DNA from: Bacteroidota bacterium
Lineage (GTDB): Bacteria > Bacteroidota > Bacteroidia > Cytophagales > Cytophagaceae
Assembly (NCBI GenBank): GCA_023458555.1
Contig: JAEWYS010000015.1
Coordinates: forward strand, 220,941 to 284,940
Reading direction: 5' to 3'
DNA: 64,000 bases
Made by a program: the position numbers and the translations under genes. Below the pieces are notes generated by a model that saw nothing but the letters and a program-made list of their open reading frames with translations, did not search any database and was not told the DNA's origin. Of the stretch, positions 8,440-16,442 are shown in pieces (the stretch's first letter is position 1; every line of letters begins with the position of its first letter).

Positions 8440-10197
8440 CTACCTGCCGGAGCGTGAACCAGTGAAGGCCTCCCAGCTTTTATATGCACTGATGTCTTCG
8501 CAGTTTCCGGCGATGTACTGTTCGCAAATGAATCCGTAAACCATACGTCCGTCTGCCAGTCTGACCTGACCGATTCCAAGCGGATGTTTTACATTCATCA
8601 TAAAACCCCCAAGGTTTTTTACCGGTATCTGCCATACTTCCACATCAATGGAATGTCCCTGTCCTTCCGGAAGGCGGACCAGACCGGGTTTGGGTTTTCC
8701 AGCGGGGTCGAGAAGATACATGGCGTAGTCGGGACTTGTCTGAGTGCTGTAGGCATAAGAGGCTTCCAGGTCAGTCAGCTGATAGTTTAACGGGAAGGAA
8801 CGTTTATGAAGACCTGCAACAGCTAATTCTGTTGTATCTGTTTGCAGAGCGGGAGCGTTGACACTTCTTAACAGAACCTGTAGCTTACGTGCTTCTTCCA
8901 GCAGATGGACCTCATTACCGGCCGGAGCGATCAGTGTAACTCCAAAGGGGAGACCCTGTGAGGTAAATCCGGCGGGAACTGCGACGGCGCAAAGCCCCAG
9001 GAGGTTCACGAAATTGGTATAGTAGCCCAACTGGGTGTTGAGGTCTACCGGATTTTGAAGGACCTCTTCGATCGTAAAAATGCCCGGAGTAGTCGGGACC
9101 AGCAGGTAATCTGCCTGATCAAACAAGGCAAGTGCCTGGGTTCGCAGAGCTTCCAGCCTGTAGAACGCGGAAAATGTGTCAGTTGCTGTATAGCCTTCGG
9201 CCTGGGCAATGATACCTCTGACTACCGGATGTACTTCGTCAGGATGTTTTTTGATAAAAGATCCTACTGCTGCCATACGTTCGGCGATCCAGGGGCCGTG
9301 GTACAGCAGGGCCGCGGTATCTGAGAAAAGCTGAAAAGAAATGCGTTTGACAGGGTATGTGCCGGAAACTTTACTTATGACAGACGAAAAAAGAGAAGCA
9401 TATTCTTCGTTGTTTCCGGCAAAAAATAAGCCTTTCTCATCCGGTATGAGTATACTCTTTTTTTGTGGAGCTATACTGACGGGCGAAATTGTTTCAGATT
9501 CCCCAGCTATGTGATAAACGAGTGAGGCGTCTTCAATAGTAGTGGTAAAAAAAGAAACACAATCCAATGACTTGCAAGCAGGTACAACTCCCTGGGTGCT
9601 TAACTGGCCAATACCCGGTTTTAGTCCGACCAGATTGTTTAATCCGGCGGGTACACGCCCTGATCCTGCCGTATCTGTGCCAAGTGAAAAGCAGGACATG
9701 CCAAGCGCTACTGCAACGGCAGAGCCGGAACTGGATCCTCCGCTTATATAAAGGGGATCAACGCTGTTTCTGACAGCTCCGAAGGGACTTCTAGTACCGG
9801 TGAGACCGGTGGCGAACTGATCCAGATTGGTTTTGCCGATAACAATAGCGCCGGCATCAATCAGCTTCTGTACAACGGCAGCATGCTGAGCAGGGGTATA
9901 GGAATAGGCAGGGCATGCTGCTGTTGTAGGCATTCCGGCCACATCAATATTATCTTTGACAGCAAAAGGGATGCAATATAAAGGTAATGTGAAACCGCTT
10001 TCGAGTTTTCGGCGATTAAGGGCTATCTGTTGGAGTACTTCGTCTTTGGGGGTGGTATATATCCAGATGTTGTAATCGCTGTATTGAGCGATTTTCTCAT
10101 AAATATCCTCAACAACTTCTTCAGGGCTGAGATCTCCCCGTAAAAATGCATTGAGAAGCTGACGTACCCGGATGGTACTTTTCTCTGTGACTAACAT
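8440..10197 (-). CDS. atzF: Allophanate hydrolase (AtzF-type amidase)
   Basis: It hydrolyses allophanate to ammonium and CO2, completing ATP-dependent urea breakdown. The 585 residues comprise an amidase-signature domain (about 1-440) and a C-terminal AtzF domain (about 465-580). The Ser-cisSer-Lys triad is visible: Lys in FAVKDNIDVAG, and the serines in SGGSSSGSAVAV followed by SLGTDTAGSGRVPAG. The C-terminal domain has YAMYLLDPAGKPKPGLVRL, typical of allophanate hydrolases. It is the first gene of a two-gene operon with urea carboxylase. In yeasts the two are one fused polypeptide, here they are split. No urea ABC transporter or urea-carboxylase-associated proteins are adjacent. Confidence 0.95.
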   Translation of the reverse strand: MLVTEKSTIRVRQLLNAFLRGDLSPEEVVEDIYEKIAQYSDYNIWIYTTPKDEVLQQIALNRRKLESGFTLPLYCIPFAVKDNIDVAGMPTTAACPAYSYTPAQHAAVVQKLIDAGAIVIGKTNLDQFATGLTGTRSPFGAVRNSVDPLYISGGSSSGSAVAVALGMSCFSLGTDTAGSGRVPAGLNNLVGLKPGIGQLSTQGVVPACKSLDCVSFFTTTIEDASLVYHIAGESETISPVSIAPQKKSILIPDEKGLFFAGNNEEYASLFSSVISKVSGTYPVKRISFQLFSDTAALLYHGPWIAERMAAVGSFIKKHPDEVHPVVRGIIAQAEGYTATDTFSAFYRLEALRTQALALFDQADYLLVPTTPGIFTIEEVLQNPVDLNTQLGYYTNFVNLLGLCAVAVPAGFTSQGLPFGVTLIAPAGNEVHLLEEARKLQVLLRSVNAPALQTDTTELAVAGLHKRSFPLNYQLTDLEASYAYSTQTSPDYAMYLLDPAGKPKPGLVRLPEGQGHSIDVEVWQIPVKNLGGFMMNVKHPLGIGQVRLADGRMVYGFICEQYIAGNCEDISAYKSWEAFTGSRSGR

Positions 10198-10573
10198 GGC
10201 TAACAGGTTAATTGGTTGGTTTATAAAATTGGTTATGGTTTTTCAGTAATACCTGCTATATCATGTAGTATCCGTTTTTATAGAGTTTTTGATCTTTTTC
10301 ATAAAAAAAATAGAGTTAGTATGTGATTTCGTTTTACACGTACCAGTCAACAATATCCGGGGTGGTTAATTCCGGTCAGCCTTCCAGATTCGTGATGCAT
10401 ATATAAAAAACAGATCAATAAAGCAATAAAATTACTCAGCTTGAAATGTGCGACTTCAAATTAGTTAAAGTTGTTTTAAAAACAAACTTGTTTTGTTAAA
10501 AATGTGCATGATTTTTTTAAATAAGGTTTAAATAAGAGGGGTGTTTGGTTTGGAAAAGTGTATTTTTTGAATT
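10198..10573. other. Non-coding AT-rich region upstream of atzF
   Basis: No supported gene lies in this 376-bp stretch. It separates the atzF start from the cytochrome c stop; both genes are on the minus strand, so it should hold the urea operon promoter. I looked for the conserved blocks of guanidine-I and mini-ykkC riboswitches on the minus strand and did not see them. No strong promoter match stands out. Confidence 0.5.
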
Positions 10574-10957
10574 TTACCGGCATTTTTTTAACTGATCTCT
10601 GGTTTCGGATGGTGTTTGTGCTGTTGAGGGATTTCCCCAGCGTTTATTTATATAGTTCACCAGATTCACAATGTCCATGTCGGACAAATCATGGTTAGCA
10701 GGCATTTCCTGCACATACCATTCTCCGTTGACTCTGATGGAATCTTTCATGCCATTGCGAATAATACAGGCAAGTTGGTCCATATTGCTTTGGAGGTAAT
10801 CGGAATCAGCAAGGGGAGGGATTAGTTTTTTCAATCCCTCTCCGTTTTTTCCATGGCAATTGGCGCATCTGAGCTCATAGGTTTTTTCGGCAGTAGGGCC
10901 ATTGGCACAACTGCTAAGCACGCAGCTCAGTGCGAACAACAACAATGTTCTACTCAT
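10574..10957 (-). CDS. Monohaem c-type cytochrome lipoprotein
   Basis: A small electron carrier tethered to the membrane. The 127-residue protein has a lipoprotein-type signal (LSSC, Cys17), one haem attachment motif CANCH (31-35) and a likely axial Met85 in EMPAN. The cytochrome c class I fold fits the length. It ends in a Ser/Thr/Lys-rich tail. It is the last gene of a four-gene minus-strand set and overlaps the SCO1 gene by 8 bases, suggesting coupled translation. The association with SCO1 points to delivery of electrons or copper to a respiratory oxidase, but no oxidase gene is in the window. Confidence 0.9.
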   Translation of the reverse strand: MSRTLLLFALSCVLSSCANGPTAEKTYELRCANCHGKNGEGLKKLIPPLADSDYLQSNMDQLACIIRNGMKDSIRVNGEWYVQEMPANHDLSDMDIVNLVNYINKRWGNPSTAQTPSETRDQLKKCR

Positions 10958-11582
10958 TCAAAAGAATCTTTATGTCCCGTATGAGCTTTTTAGTAGCTTC
11001 TTCCTCTGTACCATCATAATAGCCGCGTATGTGCCGCTGCTTATCCATGAGGATAAGAGCTCCGCTATGTGCATAGCCTCCCGGCGCTTCTTTGTCTTCC
11101 AGGGCGCTGACCATATATTGCCGGGCGATGCTGAAAATGCTGTCCTGATTGCCTGTCACAAAATACCATCCGGGCGCCTGTACTTCGAGCCGGTTCGCAT
11201 AGTCTTTTAATACAGCGACTGAATCGTGCACCGGATCTATGCTGTGTGACAGAATGGATACCGAAGCACTGTCCCTGTATGCCTCATATACTTTTAGAAG
11301 ATTGTTTTTCATGACCGGACATATGGTCGGGCATGTTGTGAAGAAGAAATCTGCGATATATACCTTGTCTTCAAATGTAGAGGCTGTAACCGGCAGACCG
11401 TTCTGATCGGTGAAATGAAAATCCGGAACCTGATGGTATAGTGTATCGGTCACAGTTTGTCCTTCGACTTGTTTTTCGATTGGTATTCTGGGACCCAGTA
11501 TCGGAAGCTCCTGTTCGGGCTGCCGGCAGCCGGCTATGCCTAAAATTCCGGCAGTAAGCAGAAAATAGAGTTGTTTTTTCAT
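10950..11582 (-). CDS. SCO1/SenC/PrrC-family copper chaperone
   Basis: A thioredoxin-fold periplasmic lipoprotein that in the known family inserts copper into the CuA site of cytochrome oxidase or acts as a thiol reductase. In the 210 residues I see a lipobox IAGC (Cys19), the copper-binding CxxxC pair Cys84/Cys88 in TTCPTICPVM, and the third ligand His172 in GYAHSGALIL. All copper ligands are present, so it should be functional. It overlaps the upstream lipoprotein gene by 4 bases and the downstream cytochrome gene by 8, so the three are tightly coupled. Confidence 0.95.
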   Translation of the reverse strand: MKKQLYFLLTAGILGIAGCRQPEQELPILGPRIPIEKQVEGQTVTDTLYHQVPDFHFTDQNGLPVTASTFEDKVYIADFFFTTCPTICPVMKNNLLKVYEAYRDSASVSILSHSIDPVHDSVAVLKDYANRLEVQAPGWYFVTGNQDSIFSIARQYMVSALEDKEAPGGYAHSGALILMDKQRHIRGYYDGTEEEATKKLIRDIKILLNE

Positions 11583-12025
11583 CTGGACTGATAGTTTTTT
11601 AATAGTATCTGCGCTGAATCTATACTTTGGCCGATCAGGCTTTCTACCTGTTTCATTTTGACCATTTCATTTGCATAGTAAGCCTTCTGTTCGTCAGCAG
11701 GTGTATCTGCTGCAGGATCCTGATAGTTGCGCATCCAGTCCATCATTGATTCATTTGCTTCCTGGAGCCTGTCGATCCGTTCTTTGAGCATAGCTTTTTC
11801 GTCTGCTGAAGAAACGCTGTCGCTAAGTACATTGAGCTGTTCCTTGAGGCTGAATATCTGCCCCATTTTGGCCATCTCTTTGTCATGCAGATCCATGAGT
11901 GCTTTACGGTCTTTTTCGAGCGAAGCAGAATCCGAACAGGAAGACAGTATCAGAAGAATACCTGCAACAGATGCAATGCATGCAATATTGAGAAAGGAAT
12001 AAGATGATTTGAAAAAATCAGCCAT
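11579..12025 (-). CDS. Coiled-coil lipoprotein of unknown function
   Basis: I do not recognise the family by name. I chose the ATG at 12025 because MADFFKSS is followed at once by a hydrophobic signal segment ending in the lipobox LSSC; a longer frame with an upstream ATG at 12106 adds 27 residues before it. The mature part is almost entirely charged helix (KDRKALMDLHDKEMAKM, then a second helix after SVSSADEK), so it is probably a periplasmic coiled coil. It overlaps SCO1 by 4 bases. The context suggests a role alongside SCO1 and the cytochrome, but nothing in the sequence states it. Confidence 0.75.
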   Translation of the reverse strand: MADFFKSSYSFLNIACIASVAGILLILSSCSDSASLEKDRKALMDLHDKEMAKMGQIFSLKEQLNVLSDSVSSADEKAMLKERIDRLQEANESMMDWMRNYQDPAADTPADEQKAYYANEMVKMKQVESLIGQSIDSAQILLKNYQSR

Positions 12026-12129
12026 ACAAAAAGAGTAGTTAGTAGAGTTAAACATGTTTTGAAGAATAATTGATTGGAAAATCTGCCGGATCGGTAAAAA
12101 TTCCAAATGGTAAAAATGTAAAACGTTGT

Positions 12130-12516
12130 TTAGGATTTAGGCGGAGGAGCCTGGTACTTCGTAATTACCTGTGCCCAGCAGTTATTAACAGGAGGATAAA
12201 TCAGCGTATTCCGGTAGGCAAAAGGTATGGTGAATTGTATTTCTCCGGCATCGGTCAGAATCTCTGCTTGGGCAAATAGCAGTAGCGAACCCGGATTGCC
12301 ACGCTCAGTTTCAGCGGCTTTTTTTAACTCTTTATTCAGATAGCAGCTTCCCTGACAGAAAGAATTGACTTCTTTGTTTATACACAGACTGGTTGAAATA
12401 AAATCAAAATTGACCGTATAGTCGATATATGGAAAGTAGTTTTTTGAAAAGCTCAGCAGGTACACTGCTATAAAGAGAAGCGGCCGGAGTTTTCGGAATG
12501 GAACATATACTTTCAC
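12130..12516 (-). CDS. Small membrane-anchored protein with CxGxCYL-type motif
   Basis: A 128-residue protein with a hydrophobic N-terminus (about 10-25) and a conserved-looking core: FDFISTSLCINKEVNSFCQGSCYL. The Cys-x-Gly-x-Cys-Tyr-Leu pattern (here CQGSCYL) after an earlier CINK is a pattern I associate with short uncharacterised Bacteroidota proteins near copper or respiration genes. The C-terminal half (FTIPFAYRNTLIYPPVNNCW) looks structured and ends in a Pro-rich tail. It is the first gene of the SCO1 operon. The cysteines could bind copper or form a disulfide; this is inference. Confidence 0.7.
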   Translation of the reverse strand: MKVYVPFRKLRPLLFIAVYLLSFSKNYFPYIDYTVNFDFISTSLCINKEVNSFCQGSCYLNKELKKAAETERGNPGSLLLFAQAEILTDAGEIQFTIPFAYRNTLIYPPVNNCWAQVITKYQAPPPKS

Positions 12517-12734
12517 TATTCAAAGTTAAGGGTAAAAAACCAAAATTCACTCATTTGAATAAAAGATTTCAACGTGCTGAAAATTAATCGAATACAGAAT
12601 GATATAAGTGGTTTTATTCGAGATAAAGGGAGGTATGTCCGAATCGTCCATTTTTTGGCTACAAAACACAGGCCTATATCCGGAGAGATACAGATACTTT
12701 TATTGTTGTATAGATAAAACACCATAAAAAGCCT

Positions 12735-13088
12735 ATGTTTCTTGTGAAAATACTTCGAAATCGCTGCCCGTACTGCCATGAAGGAACTGTATTCACAAAC
12801 TCTAATCTATTGAGTCTGCTCCCAGGAAAAATGCATCATGACTGTCCTCATTGCAAAGCCCGTTTTATGCGGGAGCCCGGTTATTTCTGGGGAGCTATGT
12901 ATGTAAGTTATGCGCTGGCTACCGCAGAGGGATTCATAACTTACTTTCTGTGTCGTCTGCTGGGAACCGGTACGTATGATCTGATCAATCTGGCAGCAAT
13001 CATTGCAGCTATATTACTATTGTCTCCTTTTAATTTCAGAATGGCGCGTATTGTGTGGCTCTATATTTTTGCCCGTATTGACGAATAA
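12735..13088 (+). CDS. DUF983 family membrane protein
   Basis: A 117-residue protein with an N-terminal zinc-ribbon-like region, CPYCHEG (Cys11, Cys14) and CPHC (Cys37, Cys40), followed by two hydrophobic helices (about 52-72 and 80-100). This matches the DUF983 family. Its function is unknown; in alphaproteobacteria it lies beside cytochrome oxidase genes. Here it is divergent from the SCO1 operon, which agrees with that link. The start codon lies 219 bases from the start of the divergent CxGxCYL gene. Confidence 0.85.
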   Translation: MFLVKILRNRCPYCHEGTVFTNSNLLSLLPGKMHHDCPHCKARFMREPGYFWGAMYVSYALATAEGFITYFLCRLLGTGTYDLINLAAIIAAILLLSPFNFRMARIVWLYIFARIDE

Positions 13089-13259
13089 CAGGGTATAATG
13101 TGAAACCGGCGGGGGCAGAATCAGTCCGCCTGGCGTTTGCTGGCATGATTAAAAGAATATGTGTAATTTTCCCCTGTAAGGTGATTGAAAAACTGATACC
13201 TCATTTAATATCTGTTGATTTTGCAGCAGCTAAATGATTGCAGGGGTAGATTAACTGTT

Positions 13260-13282
13260 AAATAAGCTGTTTCAGCTTATTT
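13260..13282 (+). terminator. Perfect 10-bp hairpin upstream of the MscS gene
   Basis: AAATAAGCTG and CAGCTTATTT form a perfect stem around a TTT loop. A T-rich stretch follows on the plus strand (ATGTTCTTTTAATTTTTG). It may terminate the DUF983 transcript about 170 bases after its stop, or act as an operator or leader hairpin of the MscS gene, whose ATG is 22 bases further on. Confidence 0.45.
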
Positions 13283-13304
13283 ATGTTCTTTTAATTTTTG
13301 AGAC

Positions 13305-15086
13305 ATGAATGTTTTGCATACGAAGCTTTCCTATCGGAGAGCTTATTGGCTATATACTCTGATCTTGTTACTGTTCTGGCATCCATTAAGCGCTCAGACC
13401 GATCAGGATTTGTCAGCTCGGGACAGCGCGGTGAAAGCTCTGGAGCGAAAGCTGACTGAAGTAAACAGCCTCCGGATCAAGGATTCGCTCAAGATTGATC
13501 TGCTTATGCAGGAACTCAAGCTGCTAATGGAAACCCGCAAAAGTGAGCTGAGCAGTACACCTGCACCAGTCGATTCGCTTTTGCTCCGTCAAAAAGAAGA
13601 GATACAGCGGCTAAAAGCAAAAACCGGAGGGGAGCCGGTCGTATTCTACCGGGATACGCTGTTTTATATCTATGCATCGCTGGGGCCTTATCAGGTCAGG
13701 GAGAGGGTCGCTGATGTCGAAAAAAAGATACGCTATCTTTACGAAATACCTTTTTTCTTCCCGGATTCCATCCAGATAAGGAAAACTCATCATCTTATTA
13801 CCATTCAGTATCAGGATCAGACCATATCAGGTATCAGCACTGCCGACGGCCTGTGGGCAGGTAAAGATATGGACAGCCTGGCGGTCGAGCAGCGGGATGC
13901 CCTGCGCAAAACCATATCCAGGTACAGAAGCGAAAACAGTTTGAAAAACAATCTGATAAGAGTAGGGGAGCTGTCTTTTATTCTCCTTGTGGTGGTGGTG
14001 CTTATTGTGTTGATTAATCGTTTTTTTGACTATGTCAAGTTTGTAGGACAGACCGGGGAAAGTCGTTTTCTGGCTGGCGTACGAATCCGGAATTATGAGC
14101 TGATCAAACGGGAACATATCTCTGTGTTTTTCGTTCGTTTTATGGATCTGCTTCGCGTACTTGTCTTTCTGATGCTTTTTTTTATTGCGATGCCGGTGGC
14201 GCTGAGTATTTTCCCTTCCACGCAAAACTGGTCCGGAATGATCAGGGAGTGGTTTTGGGATCCTTTAAAGCTGATTGCACTGTCTATTGTCCATTATCTG
14301 CCCAATCTGATCACTATAGCTCTGATTCTGGTGCTGACCAGATATGTCCTCAGGCTGTTCCGTTTTTTTTCTGCGGAGATAGAGCGTGGCGCTTTGTCGA
14401 TCAACGGCTTTCATAAAGAGTGGGCCGGGCCAACCTATGCGCTGGTGCGTTTTATGCTGCTGATGCTCATGCTGGTTATTATTTTTCCTTATCTTCCCGG
14501 CTCCGGTTCCGATGCGTTTAAGGGAATGTCGGTTTTTCTCGGTATTCTGATATCCATAGGTTCGTCATCAGCGGTTGCCAACGCTGTAGCCGGTCTGGTA
14601 ATCACGTATATGAGGCCCTTTCAGGCCGGAGACTGGATCAAGACCGGCGATGTGACCGGAGTGGTGATTGAAAAAAATGCGCTGGTGACGAGAATCCGTA
14701 CGATCAATAATGAGGATGTGTCGGTGCCAAACTCTGCGGTACTGAGCGGGCATACTGTCAATTATTCGTCCCTGGGCAAAAAAGCGGGTCTTGTGCTTGC
14801 TGTTTGTGTCAAAATCCGGTACGATTATGCACATACACTTATAGAATCATTGTTGATTCATGCAGCTTTGCGTACCCAGGATGTTGCCTCATCACCGCAT
14901 CCTTATGTGTTTCAGCTGTCACTGGAAGAGCTGCATGCAGTCTATGAGCTCAATGCCTACACATTTGTACCGGACAATATGTATCAGATCAGGTCCGATC
15001 TGGTACGCAATATTCAGACGGTTTTTGCAGAAGCAAAAGTGGAAATCTCCTCTACACAGTATGTTGAAATACGGGAGGCAAAATAG
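13305..15086 (+). CDS. MscS-family mechanosensitive ion channel with long periplasmic N-terminus
   Basis: Probably a tension-gated channel relieving hypo-osmotic stress. The 593 residues start with a signal peptide (ending LSAQT), then a helical coiled region (about 30-110), a beta-rich periplasmic part with YQVRERVADVEKKI (about 125-190), and at least four membrane helices (about 220-240, 282-305, 330-350, 385-405). The pore helix and MscS beta domain follow: GISISIGSSSAVANAVAGL-like glycine/alanine packing near 412-430, then FQAGDWIKTGDVTGVVIEKN and SVPNSAVLSGHTVNYSS. A C-terminal domain completes it. It is larger than E. coli MscS (286 residues), closer to the extended MscS-like proteins. 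It stands alone on the plus strand. Confidence 0.9.
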   Translation: MNVLHTKLSYRRAYWLYTLILLLFWHPLSAQTDQDLSARDSAVKALERKLTEVNSLRIKDSLKIDLLMQELKLLMETRKSELSSTPAPVDSLLLRQKEEIQRLKAKTGGEPVVFYRDTLFYIYASLGPYQVRERVADVEKKIRYLYEIPFFFPDSIQIRKTHHLITIQYQDQTISGISTADGLWAGKDMDSLAVEQRDALRKTISRYRSENSLKNNLIRVGELSFILLVVVVLIVLINRFFDYVKFVGQTGESRFLAGVRIRNYELIKREHISVFFVRFMDLLRVLVFLMLFFIAMPVALSIFPSTQNWSGMIREWFWDPLKLIALSIVHYLPNLITIALILVLTRYVLRLFRFFSAEIERGALSINGFHKEWAGPTYALVRFMLLMLMLVIIFPYLPGSGSDAFKGMSVFLGILISIGSSSAVANAVAGLVITYMRPFQAGDWIKTGDVTGVVIEKNALVTRIRTINNEDVSVPNSAVLSGHTVNYSSLGKKAGLVLAVCVKIRYDYAHTLIESLLIHAALRTQDVASSPHPYVFQLSLEELHAVYELNAYTFVPDNMYQIRSDLVRNIQTVFAEAKVEISSTQYVEIREAK

Positions 15087-15164
15087 TTTGATTTGTATTT
15101 TTTCAGTCACTTGCCACTTTAAGCGTCTGATCCTGTCATTTTTTTAAGAAAAAAGTCAAATAAA

Positions 15165-15211
15165 TTGTGTAGTTAAACAGCTACATGTATATTTGTAGTC
15201 AAATAGCTACA
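15165..15211 (+). promoter_or_regulatory. Promoter and tandem ArsR operator of the arsR-SRPBCC-DoxX unit
   Basis: A TTG box (15165-15167) is followed after 20 bases by TATATTTG (15188-15195), a good match to the Bacteroidota -33/-7 promoter. Two copies of an 18-bp dyad, TGTAGTTAAACAGCTACA (15168-15185) and TGTAGTCAAATAGCTACA (15194-15211), cover the spacer and the -7/start region. They are 26 bases apart and differ at two central positions. The second ends two bases before the arsR ATG. This geometry fits autorepression by the ArsR protein. Confidence 0.8.
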
Positions 15212-15213
15212 CA

Positions 15214-15537
15214 ATGAATCTGAGACGAGATGTATTTCAGGCCATAGCGGATCCCACCAGAAGGGCTATACTGCTATTGCTTGCATCGCAGGCGATGACT
15301 GCAGGAGCGATTGCATCCAATTTTAATACGGCCAGACCGACTGTTTCCAGGCATCTTCAGATACTGGCTGAATGTGAGCTGCTCGAGCAGGAGCAAAACG
15401 GGCGGGAGATATATTATCACTTAAATCCCCGAAAGATAAAGGAAATAGCTGATTTTATCGAACCTTTCCGTGAAATGTGGGATGACCGGTTCAATAAGCT
15501 GGAAGCTATCATGAAAAAATACAAATCAGCAGAATAA
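15214..15537 (+). CDS. ArsR-family winged-helix repressor
   Basis: A 107-residue DNA-binding protein opening MNLRRDVFQAIADPTRRAIL, the standard ArsR start, with a recognition helix around TARPTVSRHLQILAE and a wing (QEQNGREIYYHLNP). It lacks the ELCVCDL metal site, as do most members found in front of SRPBCC genes, so it is unlikely to be an arsenic sensor. It begins two bases after a tandem dyad that it probably binds, and heads a three-gene unit (spacing 25 then 7 bases). The effector is unknown. Confidence 0.93.
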   Translation: MNLRRDVFQAIADPTRRAILLLLASQAMTAGAIASNFNTARPTVSRHLQILAECELLEQEQNGREIYYHLNPRKIKEIADFIEPFREMWDDRFNKLEAIMKKYKSAE

Positions 15538-15562
15538 TAGCCAATACATTATCATTATATAT

Positions 15563-16030
15563 ATGGAGCGAAAGACGAAAATTAATGCTGAGGAAGGCAG
15601 GCAGGAACTGATGATCACCAGAGAATTTGATCTGCCGGTGGGCTTGCTTTTCAAAGCATATACGGAGCCGGAAATTGTTGAGCAGTGGATGGGAACAAAG
15701 GTACTGAAGCTGGACAGTAAAAAGCATGGAAGCTATCGGTTCGAAACAAGTGATCCCAAGAGAAATATACTGTTCTGGTCCAACGGAACAATTCATGAGT
15801 GTATTGATAACCATAAAATTGTAAGGACTTTTGAGATGGAGAATACGGGTTTTGATGTCCAGCTTGAGTTTCTGGATTTTGAAAAGCTTACGGACGATAC
15901 CAGCAAACTTACGATACACATCGTTTACAAATCGGTCGCGGTCAGGGATCAGGTTTTACAATTACCATTTGCCTATGGCCTGAATATGGCTCATAATCGT
16001 TTACAGGAAATAATGAACAAACTTAAATAA
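15563..16030 (+). CDS. SRPBCC (AHSA1/START-like) domain protein
   Basis: A 155-residue cytoplasmic protein of the activator-of-Hsp90-like SRPBCC fold. It shows the usual opening ITREFDLPVGLLFKAYTEPEIVEQWMG, the central strands, and the C-terminal helix (GLNMAHNRLQEIMNKL). Such proteins bind a small hydrophobic ligand in a helix-grip cavity. The neighbouring ArsR and DoxX genes form a module widespread in Bacteroidota, whose role is not established. Confidence 0.92.
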   Translation: MERKTKINAEEGRQELMITREFDLPVGLLFKAYTEPEIVEQWMGTKVLKLDSKKHGSYRFETSDPKRNILFWSNGTIHECIDNHKIVRTFEMENTGFDVQLEFLDFEKLTDDTSKLTIHIVYKSVAVRDQVLQLPFAYGLNMAHNRLQEIMNKLK

Positions 16031-16037
16031 TACTGTC

Positions 16038-16418
16038 ATGTCAAAGAGAAATAAGATCATTTACTGGATTGCTACGGTCTGGCTTTCACTGGGAATGCTG
16101 TCCAGCGGAATAGTACAGTTAACCAATATGCAGGAGGAGGTTGACAATATTACCCGTCTGGGGTATCCTGTTTATTTTCTGACCATAATCGGTGTCTGGA
16201 AAATCCTGGGAGTTGTCGCGATACTTATACCAAGGTTTCCTCTTCTGAAGGAGTGGGCTTATGCCGGTTTTTTCTTTACAGCATCTGGTGCAGCGTTTTC
16301 TCATGCAGCTTCAGGGGACCCGGCGACCGAACTATTTCCTGCTTTTCTGATTATCACTCTGATCGTAGTATCCTGGTATTTCCGGCCGGCCGACAGGAAA
16401 ATTGCAGTGGCTGCTTAA
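16038..16418 (+). CDS. DoxX-like family membrane protein
   Basis: A 126-residue integral membrane protein with four hydrophobic helices (about 9-27, 45-64, 72-92, 100-117), including LTIIGVWKILGVVAILIPRFPLLKEWAYAG in its middle, typical of the DoxX-like family. It follows the SRPBCC gene by 7 bases and shares its promoter. The family has been tied to redox or membrane-stress functions elsewhere; here no substrate can be inferred. Confidence 0.9.
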   Translation: MSKRNKIIYWIATVWLSLGMLSSGIVQLTNMQEEVDNITRLGYPVYFLTIIGVWKILGVVAILIPRFPLLKEWAYAGFFFTASGAAFSHAASGDPATELFPAFLIITLIVVSWYFRPADRKIAVAA

Positions 16419-16442
16419 GTAAGAATAAAAAAGATGTACAGT

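Noticed and set aside
10198..10573. Possible guanidine riboswitch upstream of the urea operon
   Set aside because: None of the conserved ykkC or mini-ykkC blocks could be found on the minus strand.
12516..12779. 87-codon frame on the minus strand upstream of the CxGxCYL gene
   Set aside because: It overlaps the true N-terminus of the DUF983 gene on the other strand, has no family features, and would occupy the shared divergent promoter region.
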